From positions 10,230,001-10,294,000 of the forward strand of contig OZ316898.1 of NCBI GenBank assembly GCA_973895155.1: DNA of 64,000 nucleotides. Reading direction: 5' to 3'. Within the stretch, counting starts at the first letter, position 1. Each line of letters begins with the position of its first letter. Both the position numbers and the translations under genes were made by a program. The notes below the pieces were generated by a model. The model was not told the origin of the DNA and did not search any database. It was given only the letters and a program-made list of their open reading frames with translations. Source of the stretch: Marsupella aquatica (lineage: Eukaryota > Marchantiophyta). Shown here piece by piece: positions 47,378 to 58,821 of this stretch.

Positions 47378-47720
47378 TAAGGCCTGGTTTGACATTGCCC
47401 GTCAAATTGGGCAATTTGGGGCGTCAAGCCGTCAACCGGTCGCCCAGTCTCCGAGAGTAGGGGTGGGTTCGGGTGTGAGGGGCTGCCCGGGCTGGCCCGG
47501 GCCAGGTTCGGGCCAGGTGTTTAGGGGTTCGGGAGGCCAGGTCCGGGCCGGGTTTGGGTGGGCTGGGGCGGGGTCCAGGCAGGTCGGGAGTCCAGGGGAA
47601 TATTGGGGAATATTTGTCAAACTGGCCATTTTGGGGACGTCATTTGACGGTTTTACGTGCCTGGCAAGCCGACAACTTGCCCGTCAGGTTAAACCTGGAT
47701 TTAAGGATAAGAGTCAGGTT
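47378..47720. repeat. GC-rich insertion-like block, possible inverted ends
   Basis: At 47455-47600 the plus strand is very G-rich with repeated GGGCCAGGT, GGTTCGGG and GGCCGGG motifs, in strong contrast to the AT-rich flanks. The left edge (TTTAAGGCCTGGTTTGACA) and the right edge read in reverse (CCTTAAATCCAGGTTTAACC) are weakly inverted, suggesting a small element. The 128-codon frame across it is G/R-rich and is not a gene. Confidence 0.4.
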
Positions 47721-48190
47721 CTGGTCAAACCACAACTCCCGGTATTTAAGGAGTTGTGGTACTGTAGTGCCATAAAGGGTCATCAACAAAACAAAAAGTT
47801 TGGCAGGAGGAAGAGGAGAAACAACAAACTTCACTTATTTTTATTTTGACTAATATTTACTTATTTTTGAAACAGAATACACTAGGCTGTAGATCTCCTC
47901 GAGATGTTTAATTTGCACCATACATCGCCTTCTAATATGGAGGACAAGACATTTATTAGCAAAAAACAACGGAAGACGTAGATTTCAGAAAGGATCAAAT
48001 CCACGGCCAGGACAGCTTGGATTTGTTTTATTTTCATTTAAAAAATATATAACCATTTTCAGAACAGAAAAAACCCATCCGTAGATCTTATTGAGATCTT
48101 TCATTTGAACCATAAATCGACTACTAAGGTGGTTGGATGCGATTTACCGAGACACTAAGGCCAGACGGCTCAGATCTTCCCTTCGGGCTC
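47720..48190 (-). repeat. Dispersed repeat A, partial diverged copy 3
   Basis: Shares CCACAACTCCCGGTAT, CATCGCCTTCTAA, GGATTTGTTT and GATCTTATTGAGATCTTTC type landmarks with 975-1460 in the same order and orientation, with many indels. Confidence 0.65.
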
Positions 48191-48470
48191 CCCTTCCCCC
48201 AAACAATTCAAATTTTGAATTCGGCCTTTCATATTGCACCATAATTTGTTTTGTCATGTTTTCTCACAAAATATTAACTAAGTCTACCTGTCTGCTTTCT
48301 TTGTGAGACTGATTGACATCAGTCTACGTTTGAGCCGTAGATTGACATCAGTCTACGTTTGAGCCGTAGATCGGATGGGACGGCAGAGGCTAGGCATAGC
48401 TATGAACACAAACTGAATGGCGCAGGGGCCGGAGGCGCAGGTGCGCTTCCCGATGTTTGCTTCACATGAT

Positions 48471-48583
48471 GGAGGAGCTTGTGGGGGTTTGTAGTAACCC
48501 GGAGTTCCTTGTAGTCGTAGACTCGTAGTTGTGTGGAGGAGCTTGTGGGGGTTTGTAGTAACCCGGAGTTCCTTGTAGTCGTA
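48471..48583. repeat. 49-bp perfect direct repeat, 64-bp period
   Basis: GGAGGAGCTTGTGGGGGTTT and the 29 bases after it occur at 48471-48519 and again, identical, at 48535-48583. Bases 48191-48470 and 48584-48811 hold nothing else supportable. Confidence 0.9.
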
Positions 48584-48811
48584 ATTGTGGTTTAATGGGA
48601 CCCCCGATCGGATCAGCGGTTGGGTGAGAAAACGGAAGATAGGAAAAGTAGAAAATTTTTCACCAAAGTGACCAAGACGTTTCACTAAAATAAAGATATC
48701 GCAAAGTCAAAAAATCTTGGGTGAGTAGGACGGTGGTTAGCATAAACCCAGGATGAAACCCTGAAACCTAACTTGCGCGGGCAAATGAACCCTTAAAATC
48801 TAGTTTTGGCT

Positions 48812-50055
48812 CTCACTTTACGCAAGGTGTTTCGTTGTCACTACTTTTGGCACTCCAGGGCATTTCAAGAACATATATGGCTTGTGAATTTCTTATAGAT
48901 GTGAAGTTTCTGTAAAGAGTGTGACCAGCAATGGAATACCTTTGGATGAGGTCTGATGACGCCACGGGCGTGACACTTTCCCTCCCTAACATCAGTGGAC
49001 AAATTTGGTAGTGCAGAGGAACGTGATGACCCAGGGCTTTGCTAATTTGTTGTGTTCCCTGGGTCTGATGCCGCCGATTAGGGAGCATCTTTGAGTTGCT
49101 CTACAACACAGCTACAAGGGATTGAGAAAGCAAGCACGCGGGAACAATTTACCTACCCTTATACCGTCAAGAAATGTCTTCACAGCAAGTGGCCGGTATG
49201 TGGAGATGAATTAATAATACAATCCCTCCTTGTATATGTTGGAACTGTTTGGTCTGCAGATTTCTCAAGGTATGTCGTTCCAAGCACAGGAAATGCAGAG
49301 TTTAAATCCATCAAATTAAATGGAGTCATTCTGTGTATCAGTGGTTTAAGGATGGAACATTCCTGATGAGACCCTATTCACTTTTCTGATGAGTGCAATT
49401 TTTGATCAGGGACCTTGGGCTGTGAAGTGCACGGATGACGCCAGAGTATCAGAGCTGCTGAAGTTTTGGGACCTGGAACTGAAATGATGACACGAATATT
49501 GTTTGCAACCCCAAGATCATCCTTCTGTCCTGAAATGCGTAGGAGTGTCATTTCTACAATCGCCCGATTACTTGTAGGAAGAGAGGAATTTGTTCTGGAG
49601 AAAGATATATTGAGCTCTAATAAGCTCCTTGTAATACGTAATCAAATGTGCATTTCCTAGAGGCAGATTTAGCATTCATTCCTCGAGATGGGGCGTCGTT
49701 GTCCTCCAGCTTGTCATGTGTTTTGGTAGATGGGGCGTCGTTGTCCTCCACCTTGTCATTTTTCTTGGCAGATTTCATACGAAAGCTCTGGACAGTGCCA
49801 CCAATTCTAATGAATATTGTTGGCCTTCCTTTCCCCTACGTTCTCGAGCATGATCTTTGCCATGAGCCTGTTGTTGCTTTTCTTTGATCGCCGTCAACCT
49901 GCCTAGATGGGAAGTGAAAGTCACCAGCTCATTTTCGCTACTTGATTTATTCTGTAATAATTTCTGCCGGCAGTTTTACTGATGATTTAGGATCTGAGGT
50001 TTTGGGTCAATTTGACGGGATGCATCTATTTTTCTGATCCTATAGACTTTTTGTA
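48812..50055 (+). repeat. Second copy of the ELF3-downstream block
   Basis: Collinear with 17941-19080 over more than 1.1 kb in the same orientation. The block begins at the level of the ELF3 3' UTR, and sequence to its left (48600-48810) does not resemble ELF3 coding exons. An internal GATGGGGCGTCGTTGTCCTCCA segment has been tandemly duplicated here (49688 and 49730) but is present once, diverged, in the first copy. Confidence 0.85.
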
Positions 50056-50339
50056 TCCTATAGCCTGTTTGCCTCTTCAGTTTTGTCTCTGGAATCTCTC
50101 ATTGTATGATTTGGTCAATCTCTTCACGCACGCGTGATGGAATGGTCATCGCATAGAGGGCGTTATGGTGGCAACTACCGTTCAAGCTACGTTGTTAAGA
50201 TGATGTGACATGAACGTGCAGCTCTCCCTACCTATAATGGTTTTATAATTTTGCTATTCAGTCCAATTGCAGTCGGCCTGTTGGAACCTTGAGTTCTGAA
50301 GATTCTTCTCACTCTGGGCAGTTGGGCAATTGATCTCTA

Positions 50340-50640
50340 GGAAGGTGGAGGATCAATTGCCCAACTGCCTATCTCTACTCACAAATAGAGTTCAAAATTT
50401 TGAATAATTGTTACCAAAACAGGTACGCCTACGCTCCACTATGGAGACTAAGTCATATGAGTTACAGGGTCATGAACGTAGATTTAGATTGCTGACCATT
50501 ATAGTGTTGCCATCTCTACAATACTCACAGGTAGAATTTAAAATTTAGAACAATTGTTACCAAAACATGTAAGCCTATGCTTTACTCAATATACTAAATC
50601 ATACGAGTTTGACTGCGGCCCGATCTACTTCTATAATTGA
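50340..50640 (+). repeat. Dispersed repeat C, fragment
   Basis: Two successive units share CATCTCTAC, AATTGTTACCAAAACA, ACTAAGTCATA and GGGTCATGAACGTAGATT type landmarks with 23310-23600 and 56520-56780. Bases 50056-50339 show no feature. Confidence 0.7.
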
Positions 50641-50775
50641 ACTTTCGTATGCTTACAAAATTGGAAATTGAGGGAACCAACCTGATCAAGCCATAGATTT
50701 TAATTTAAGATTGTTGCATTTTATTGGATTGATTGACCAGAAGTATTAATTGATACACTTCTTTTTATAGTAGAA

Positions 50776-51215
50776 CTAGCTCAATACCCGTGCGATGCAC
50801 AAAGAAGTTGTGTTGGCCAAGATGTCGTTGAGAAAAAATGATGCCGCGTCAGCCAAGAGGTCATGGAGAGAAAGGATATTGTGTCGCCCAAGAGGTTGTT
50901 GAGAAAAAAGATGTCGTGTCGCCCAAGAGATCGTTGAGAGTAAAGATGTCGTGTCACCCAAGAGGTCGTTGAGAGCAAAGAAGTTGTGTTTCTCAAGATA
51001 TAGATGAGAAAAAAAGATGTTGTGTCGATCAGCCGGCCAAGAGGTTGTTGAAAGAAAATATGTCGTGTCGGCCAAGAAGTGTGTCACCCAAAAGGTCATT
51101 GAGAGAAAAGAAGTCGTTCAGGAAAAAAGATGTTGTGTTGGCCAAGAAGTCATTAAGAAAAAAAATTGTCATGTCAGCCGAGATGTTGTTGAGAAAAAAG
51201 ATGTCGTGTTGTGGC
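50776..51215 (-). mobile_element. Helitron-like 3' end attached to a minisatellite
   Basis: Read on the minus strand, the end is GTGCATCGCAC, a 4-bp-stem hairpin, then 10 bases (GGGTATTGAG), then CTAG followed by T. This is the classical Helitron 3' layout: a short hairpin about ten bases before CTRR, inserted next to a T. It abuts an array (about 50805-51210) of degenerate AAAAAGATGTCGTGTCGCCC and AAGAGGTCGTTGAGAG units. No Rep/helicase gene and no 5' TC end were found, so it would be non-autonomous. Frames in the array are artefacts. Confidence 0.5.
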
Positions 51216-51315
51216 GATCACTCTATAAATTGGCGCAACGTTATATTATTGGTTTCAGGTTTAGTGTTTTAGGATTTAGGGTTTAGCAAAGATGACCATT
51301 ATGTCGGTATCCTTT

Positions 51316-51560
51316 CAATCCCCGTGCGTTGCATAATAGATGTTAAGAAATAGATCGTGGTGCAAAAGATATTGTTGAATAAATATTATGATTGTTAAAA
51401 TACATTATTGCACAAAAACTTTTGTTGAGTGAAAGATATCATTGTGCAAAATAGTGGCTACGGCAGCCACAAAAGTTCCCTTTTATTTTTTAATTTTTTC
51501 TCCTTGCACAAAAACATTATTGAATAAAAGATGTCATTGCACAAAAGACCGGCTATGACA
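51316..51560 (-). repeat. Second, decayed Helitron-like head plus minisatellite
   Basis: TCAATCCCCGTGCGTTGCAT at about 51315 parallels TCAATACCCGTGCGATGCAC at 50781. It is followed by looser units of the AAAAGAT(A/G)TTGTTGAAT kind to about 51560. Confidence 0.5.
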
Positions 51561-53338
51561 ACCACAAAAGTATAACAAAATGAGAGGTGTTTTTTTCTTT
51601 TTTTTCTCTTATGTTCCTTTTAAACTTACCTTAACCTCCCCCTTTTCCCCATTTTCCTATTTTTGGTCTCCTCTTTTTCACATTCACCATCACTCCACCC
51701 ATTTGCCGCCCCCCTCCCCACCCATGTGAGATCGAGGGGCTACACTACATTGCCAGTGTGCCCCTCGCCCAACACCTTGCAATCAATGCCCATGCATCCC
51801 ATGCGCTTCAGTGGTGGACATTGCCACCCAACGGTCTCACCAATCCCAACACCCACGCCTAAGTGCCCTTGGTGCCCAAGCGCCTCCACGGAATACCTCG
51901 AGCAAGCAACCTAGTGCCCCTTGCACCACCAGCGGCCCCTCCCATACAAAGTCGCACTTGCTCTCCAACATGACCGCTACTCAACGGTCCTCACTATTTG
52001 TACAAGCAACCAAACATCTCGGTAAGTCACCCTTCATGATCTAGATCTCCCAAGTCTAGCATCCTAAGTCAAGCTCAACAGACATTGGTAAGTAGGTCAG
52101 CGATGGGTCCTCCCAATGCCTTAAGCCAAAACTAGAACCGACACCCACTGTAGGTCTAGAACAACTCCTTCCTTGGGCGCAGCCCGGGATCCCCCTTGTA
52201 CCTATCCATCACCAACTAACCGCCCTGCCCCCAGGACATGCTCATGGCCCAAATAGCATAGCTTGTCCCGAAGCTCCCAAGCTTGTTCCTACATGCCGGG
52301 ACCAAAATGGCCCCGACATTAGCAACCAATTCCCAGTTCTCGCCCCACTGATGGTCTAGGAGCCAAGTGCCCTTGGAACTAAACCTCCACGCCTACTTGG
52401 CCCTACCTCCCCAACGCAAGCTCCCTTGAGAGACTGAATGCGGCTTGGCTGCTGTTTCAACAGGATTTGGCAAGCGGGCGAGATAGCACCCGCAAACCTC
52501 AAGAACCTATGGCACCCCAGGCCCAGCTGAGCTCAGGAGGATGTAGCCCTGATATCTTTCCAACGCACCCAAGAAGTCCACCAACGGACTTCTCGTTGGA
52601 AAGTTATCATCGTTTCCGTTTGATATTTTCCCTTAGTGTCGCGACCGCTGTAGCTCACGACTTCGGCTCGCCCTTAGCCCCCAGGGAGACACCACTCCAC
52701 TCATATATGTTTCTGGAGACCTGCCACCCCCAAACCAACTTTGGTTCTCAAACTTTTGGTCCCCAACCCGGACCCTATCCCGCATGTCTGGGCGCCCCAC
52801 CAACTGACAACGCCCATAACTTCTAGTTAGGTGTCCGCAAGCGGAGTGCCTTAGCCCATTGTGATCTGGCTGACCTAGTGCTCATACCTAGGCCCTCAGA
52901 TCTCATGGCCGCCCAGGGCCCCTGATCGGCCAAACTTGGATCGGGCCATAACTCAAGAGGAGCTCTCACTCAAGCCCTCAGAACTCAAAGTTCGTTCGGA
53001 GGTCCGGACGGTTGACCTTGAGCCCAGCCCTTTTCCCCTTGACCTGACCAGCTCTCAACTAGTCTAAGTCCTTAGTGTGTGTCACCAGCTTGGCGTCTTG
53101 CCTTCGCCCATGCCACGTCTCATTGCCCACAATTAGTCTCCCAATGCTAAGTCCTCCCCGGATGGCCTATCCGGGCCTGGATCATAAGGGAGCTTGGTGT
53201 CAGAGTCAGCAACGCCGGAGCTAAGTGTTAACTAAGGTAGTCGAGTTCCACAACTGCTTCACTGTCTTTGGGCCTAGCTTATTACTTTTGTTTTTTGGCT
53301 TTGAAAATGACACTACAAATGACTCTAAATATCACCAC
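51561..53338. other. GC-richer, C-rich block, no gene
   Basis: From about 51660 to 53270 the plus strand is pyrimidine- and C-rich, unlike either flank. Frames of 77-119 codons are proline/threonine/serine-rich and have no domain. It may be the internal region or LTR of an unrecognised old retrotransposon. I see no TG..CA pair, primer site or coding block that would support this. Confidence 0.4.
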
Positions 53339-54195
53339 AATTAGTTCGTTGACCCCTTGGCTAATAAAATCAGGGGGAAAGAGTCGATCTGAGCCGTCTC
53401 CATTTCTTATCTCCGGAAATCTTGTCCGTCCATCATAATGGCCAATCTATGGCTCAAAAGAAAGATCTCAAATAGATCTATGGATGTGTTCTGCCCGTTT
53501 TGCAAATGGGTTAATATTTTTCAAATGAAAATTAAACAAATATTTTTCAAATGAAAATTAAACAAATCCAAGCCTTCCTAGCCATCGATTTTGTTGATTT
53601 TACGATCTTTGCTGTCCATTTTGTAATGCCTCTAGAAATCTTATTCATCCATGTTAGAAGGCGATCTAGGGTGCAAAAGAAAGATCTCAATGAGATATAC
53701 GACTGGGTATTTTTTGTTTTGAGAATGAGTAAATAGTTTTGAGTATAAAATTTGATGAACTTTCAAGATTCCAGCCATTCCTCCTCCCTGATCATGGGTT
53801 TCTATGTGCTCTTCCTAGCATTAATGGCCGTACAATACGAGAGGTCCTTACATACCGGGAGTTGGGGTTTAACAAGGAGGTTATCAAGTTAGTTATTAGT
53901 CATTATTTATTATATGAAAAATACTTTTTATAGATCTTTGAATTTAAGTTTTAAAGTTGAAAATGTAACTAAAACGGTTACATAGTGACAGTTTTAACCG
54001 TCTTGCTCTTTGCATTTCCAATGTTTTTACTTTTCTTTTTATGGCACGGCGTCCCAAAATTTACACCCAAATTGACACAAACACGAATGAAAACTATAAG
54101 TTTGACTCACAAAACCGACGAGTCTTGTTTGTTACGGTTGTTGTTGACGTGGCACGCTGTGGTGCCAGGAATTTTGGAAAGAACCTCTAGTGGGA
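53339..54195 (+). repeat. Dispersed repeat A, copy 2
   Basis: The reverse complement of 652-1482. It contains an extra 26-bp tandem duplication (about 53515-53566, ATTTTTCAAATGAAAATTAA repeated). Both ends are sharp, at AATTAGTTCG and TCTAGTGGGA. Bases 54196-54994 hold no supported gene. Confidence 0.85.
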
Positions 54196-54994
54196 TCCGT
54201 AAATATTGGGAGAATAGGTTTTTTAGTAATCTAGTGACTAAAATATTATTAGCAATTAAACTACTCTTACCATGATTACACAAAATTATGATGCACACAA
54301 TATTGAATATGTACAATGAATATTACAATACAAACTTGCATGTGAGTATGTACAATACTTACTTGCATGGATGTTAGTATCCTCCTTGATCCTTGTGCAT
54401 TGATCCTTGTACATTGTCTTAAAGATTTTTTTTTTTGTTTGTCTTGTGTGATTATTCCTGCTTGTCTTGGGCACTCAGGGCCACTTTCCAAGATGGGTGC
54501 GACAATTTTAAGTGCTTTCTACCAGGGCTGTAATAGAGCCCGACTTTTGGTGTATGGTAGGACTCTAGACCAATCCAAGGCAAGAACCGTAGGAGAAAGT
54601 GGCCTGCCCATTTTCGCGCCTCCAGAGGTCCGATAGTCTAGCGCCCGGATGAGAGTCCCGAGCCGGCTGGTCCGAGCTGATCCATATTAGAATGTAGGTT
54701 TGGTCGTTCCCGCAGCTCAACTTGCCGCGCCAGTCTTCTAAAGCAAGGAGCGCCCGGGCAGGATGAAACAATGGTCGTAATTGATTTGATCCTGAAAATT
54801 AGGGACTAAATGCCGCACCCGTCTTGTAAAGTGGCCCTCACACTAAACTCAATTCACACTTTGGCTTTATTGCTTACATTTGACCAGATTTTTTAATTTT
54901 GGTGCCTTGCAAATTTGAATGACGATCACTCTAAAAAGTGGCGCAAGTGTGTAATATAGTTCTTGATTCAGAGTACATGAGATGATTCTTATGT

Positions 54995-56170
54995 GACATC
55001 ACCCAAAATTTGCCTTTTTTCTATTAAAGTACACACCTTGGAAGGAGAATCTTTTGGGGCATGACAAACTTTTGTATTTTGGTATAGGGGCATTAGAGCA
55101 CTGAGAGGACCTTTCCCTAGTATGAGAGGACCTGGAAGTACGCACCTCTGGTATGTACCAGTATTTGTGCCAACGCTGGGTAGCCAAGTGTGGAGCAGAT
55201 ACTTAACCGCTGAAAGCATCTAAGTAGGAAGCGAGTATGATTATAGAAGAAAAATGTGTTAATTTTGCATTTTCTTCTGTTTATTTAATGGTGCCAAAGG
55301 TAAGAAAAAGGGGAAGGACTGGAGTGGCAAGGGAGTGAAAAACTTGGAAAAACACGGATAGAAATATTAAAATGTTCCCCTCCCAATAGCATTGTGCAAC
55401 AGCAACTTGACCCCGTAAAGACCTGAGGGACCATCATCTCTCTTGCACTCCCTTGCACCCTCCCAATCCTTGCTCTCCTCATAGTTTTCACAACAATAAC
55501 AACATCTTTGTCCAAAATAAAATATAAATGCAAAAGCGAAGGCAACTGTTTTTACATTTTTTGAAAAATGGTCCCAAATTTTGTTTTTCCATCTATAGCT
55601 CCAAAATTCAAAGAATGCTCCTTGAATTAATGAATGCCAATAACTAAGATCAACCTCCTAACATTTTATCTCCACAAAACCCGCCTTGCTTGACATGCCC
55701 ATCATCTCTATAAGTCTTGCTTGTGCTCTAATTCTTTCCCCAATCAGGAGCCCAACTCTTTCTTCAGGGTCCTCACTTCTTTTCTTTCGACCCATCATGC
55801 CTGAAGAAGTTAGGGGTTTCTTAATTCAATTGGGCGGAAGACTTAAAAAAATTGTTGAAGAAATGTGACTTGGGTGTTGTAATCCAATTTTGAGAATTAT
55901 AAGAACTATAGGGGTTTTTTAATACCAAATGTGAGAATACTCCTAGAATATTCCATAAAGTCAGGGGTTGAAATTTACTAAAAATTTACTTTATTTTTTT
56001 AAGTTTGAGGGTGTTTTTTTCCACTTAGAAAGCTTTGCACTTGATATGGGAACAAGTGAGGCCCCCAAGCTCTTTGCCCCCATCTGCATCTTTTGTCCCT
56101 AATTTTGTTCCATCTTTTGTATCATATATCAACAATAAAGATTTCTTGCCCAACTCTTATCCATGTATTC
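54995..56170 (-). repeat. Dispersed repeat B, copy 2
   Basis: Inverted relative to 21475-22260. Landmarks are GGAGAATCTTTTGGGGCATG, GCTTGACATGCCC, GCTCTAATTCTTTCCCC, GCCCAACTCTT, GCATCTTTTGTCC and AATAAAGATTTCTTGCCC. About 300 bp at 55760-56060 are absent from the other copy and may be an insertion, or a deletion in the other copy. Confidence 0.75.
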
Positions 56171-56179
56171 TCACCACCC

Positions 56180-56900
56180 ATTTGAGCCCTAGTGTTTAAT
56201 AGAAACAATGATAAATATGATCATGCATGATTATCATTTGCATTACTCTACATACTACTGTAAGTCATACGAGCCTGCATGCCCATTCAATGTTACTAGA
56301 AACGATGATAAATATGATCATGCATGATTATTATTCTTTCTATCCATCCCCTTAACTTTCGGTGGGGCCTTAGGGAGTCATAATCTCTATTATAAACAAT
56401 AATTTCATTAAATTATAAATTTCTATAATATTATCAGCCCCGCCAAACTGCAGAGATTATCTTTAAAAATTATCGGCCCCACCGTCTTTTGTATCATCAA
56501 CAATAAAATTTCGGTGGGGCCTTAGGGAGTCATGGTCCATCTTTACTCAAAAGTAGAAATCTAAAATTTAAGAAAACTATTACCAAAACAGTTGTGCCTA
56601 CGCTTCACTATGCAGACCAAGTCATATCACGGACTGAGTCATGAAGGTAGACTTAGATCGCTGATTATAGTGTAGACCAGATGACTGTCTCTACTCCCAA
56701 GAAGGCTTTAGAATTAACAAGAAAATTGTTACCAAAACAGTTACGCTATTTAAGCAGACTAAGTCAAAGTAGCCTAAATGCTCATTCCTTGAGTATTAGT
56801 AGAAATGATGACATCATATCTCATCCTTATTTTCATCCACATAAATTTTGGTGGGGCCCTAGAATCATGGTCTGGAGACCCCAAGTTAAATCTATGACTC
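56180..56900 (+). repeat. Dispersed repeat C, fragment with internal duplication
   Basis: The segment with ATGATAAATATGATCATGCA is present twice (56209 and 56305). TTTCGGTGGGGCCTTAGGGA also occurs twice (56358 and 56507). Further landmarks match 23040-23720. Confidence 0.75.
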
Positions 56901-57314
56901 CATAGAGAAGAAGCATTTGGCAAAAAATCAACCAAGACTCTATCAATCATGACTTTTAAACACTTAGACTCTCTTACCAAGCAAACATGACTCCCTTGGA
57001 AAGAAGTGTTGCCAAAACATAAATCAAGTACAACTCCATAAAGAATAAGTATTTGACATAACATAACCAAGACTCTATCAATCATGACTCTTAACCAAAG
57101 TACTAGGCTCCCTTGAACACTTAGACTTTGTTACAAAGCAAGTATGACTATGTTAGAAAGTATTGTTGCCAGAACATAAACCACGACTCCACAAGGAAGA
57201 AGTCAATGACACAAAGTAGATCGGGCCGGAGCGCGCGACAAAAAGTGAAGGGTGCTAAAACATAAACCCGAAGTCAATGACACAAAGTTGATCGGGCCAG
57301 AGTGCATGACAAAA
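56886..57314. repeat. ~145-bp and 71-bp tandem repeats at the copia insertion site
   Basis: GACTCCATAGAGAAGAAG (56899), AACTCCATAAAGAATAAG (57030) and GACTCCACAAGGAAGAAG (57185) start successive diverged units. Two 71-bp-spaced copies of GAAGTCAATGACACAAAG follow at 57199 and 57270 (40 of 45 bases alike). The copia element is inserted just after the second. Confidence 0.7.
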
Positions 57315-57322
57315 TCGGGGAC

Positions 57323-57327
57323 AAAAT
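57323..57327. repeat. Target-site duplication AAAAT, left
   Basis: AAAAT abuts the 5' LTR and is repeated exactly at 63377-63381 after the 3' LTR. Five bases is the usual Ty1/copia duplication. Confidence 0.95.
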
Positions 57328-57650
57328 TGTAAAGGTTAACTCAGTCTTGGGTTGAACTATGGTTAGTATGTTAACTAGGGTTAGAGTAAACCCTAGTTGA
57401 AGAGTTGGTCCTTATCTCTTCAACTTCTATGTGGTGTGAGAACACACAAGAGAGTTCTCAAGAGAGAACACAATGACATAGCAAGAGATGAGAGCTTGAA
57501 GAGATGGGAGCTATGGTGATGCTTGAGTACACACATAATCGTTAATAAAGCTTTGTATTCCCGTGGACGTAGCCAACCTAGAGGCGAACCACGTAACTAT
57601 TGAGCACGTGTATGTTTGGAGTGTATTTCCTGATCTGATTTCTCCCCACA
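57328..57650 (+). repeat. Copia 5' LTR (323 bp)
   Basis: Starts TGTAAAGGTTAAC and ends TCTCCCCACA, with TG..CA ends. A 10-bp-stem hairpin (AACTAGGGTT and AACCCTAGTT) lies at 57371-57396. AATAAAG at 57544-57550 is a plausible polyadenylation signal. Confidence 0.97.
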
Positions 57651-57652
57651 AT

Positions 57653-57664
57653 TGGTATCGGAGC
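57653..57664 (+). other. Primer-binding site for initiator-Met tRNA
   Basis: TGGTATCGGAGC lies two bases after the 5' LTR and matches the standard plant copia primer site TGGTATCAGAGC at 11 of 12 bases. Confidence 0.9.
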
Positions 57665-58821
57665 TCAGGTTTTTTCAGTCGATTAGGAACTCCATAGAAC
57701 TTGCTTCAAGCAAAGCGAACAGCGGATGATTTCCTCTTCGAAGCGGAGCTATTGAAAGAAGATCGGACTCAATCTTCTCACAAGTGTGGAGCACACAACC
57801 AGGGGTTCATTTTAGTGAAGCAATGAAGGCCTGAGGTCAGAAACGGAAACAATTGTAAGTGACGGTTTTCAATCTACGTTATCGGGCAAGAGATAAGGTC
57901 AATTTCTCAGATCAGTCTTTTTGATTGTTCTATCGGGACTTGAAACTGAGATACGCTTGAGCGTCTTGTCTTTCTAGACGTTTCGATATCAACATCGTTG
58001 TATTCCGTCAAACAGTTGAGAAGCAATCTTAATTTCAATTCTCGTTTTTTGAGCTTGAAATTTTGGCTATGGCGAATAACTTAATATAAGTCACTTTCAC
58101 CAAACTGTTTCTCCCTCATTACTCCACCGTTTTGCGAGTTCTTTATATCGATCTTGATGCCCTCGAAGTCTAGTTTCTGAATCTGAAATCAGAATTGGAT
58201 TTTGTCAAAAACTGAGACGGGAATTTGAGTGAATCCGCCGAGGGGTATTTTCTGCCGCGAGTAGTCGCGACTTGCGCGGGCGCGCGAGGAGGTCGAAAAG
58301 TTCGAGGAGGCCTTTCTAGGGCTCGACAGGGCTCGGGCAGGGGGAAGTGCCCCCTGTGAAGTCCCCCACAGGGGCTGTACAAGGGCGGACGGAATTTTCC
58401 GAAAAGATTCTTTTCCAGAGGCTTAAATTTTTACCGAAGGTCAAAGATTCCGAGCGGCAAATAAAATCGGATCAACTTCAACTTTTGGAGAGACGTACTT
58501 GGGGAAGCTAGGCAAGTATTGGTGCGTTCAATTCTGAAAAAGTACACAAGTGGAATCTTTGGCATAAGAGATTCCCTCGAGGGGTAATTATTTCATCTTT
58601 TACCCCCCTCCGGTCGGAGTAAAAATTCTCGGCACTCGAGAGTCCATTTGACAAACCGTTTTCAGAATTCGGAGCGTTACCTTGTGGGCTACACATAGGA
58701 GTGATCAGTTTCAAAATTCATCAACTTTCATTTTTGGCCTTAATTTCACACCCCACATCTGAGCATTCGACGTTTATTTCTTGTAAGAAGGCGACTCCAC
58801 ACTATATTTGGCATTCCAGCG
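57665..58821 (+). other. Long copia leader
   Basis: About 1.16 kb between the primer site and the gag ATG has no coding frame of note. It contains a GC-rich patch at 58245-58390. Copia leaders are usually much shorter, so this may hold an acquired sequence or packaging structures. Confidence 0.6.

Noticed and set aside
51663-52826. Proline/serine-rich frames of 77-119 codons
   Set aside because: They come from the C-rich composition. No domain, start context or splicing supports them.
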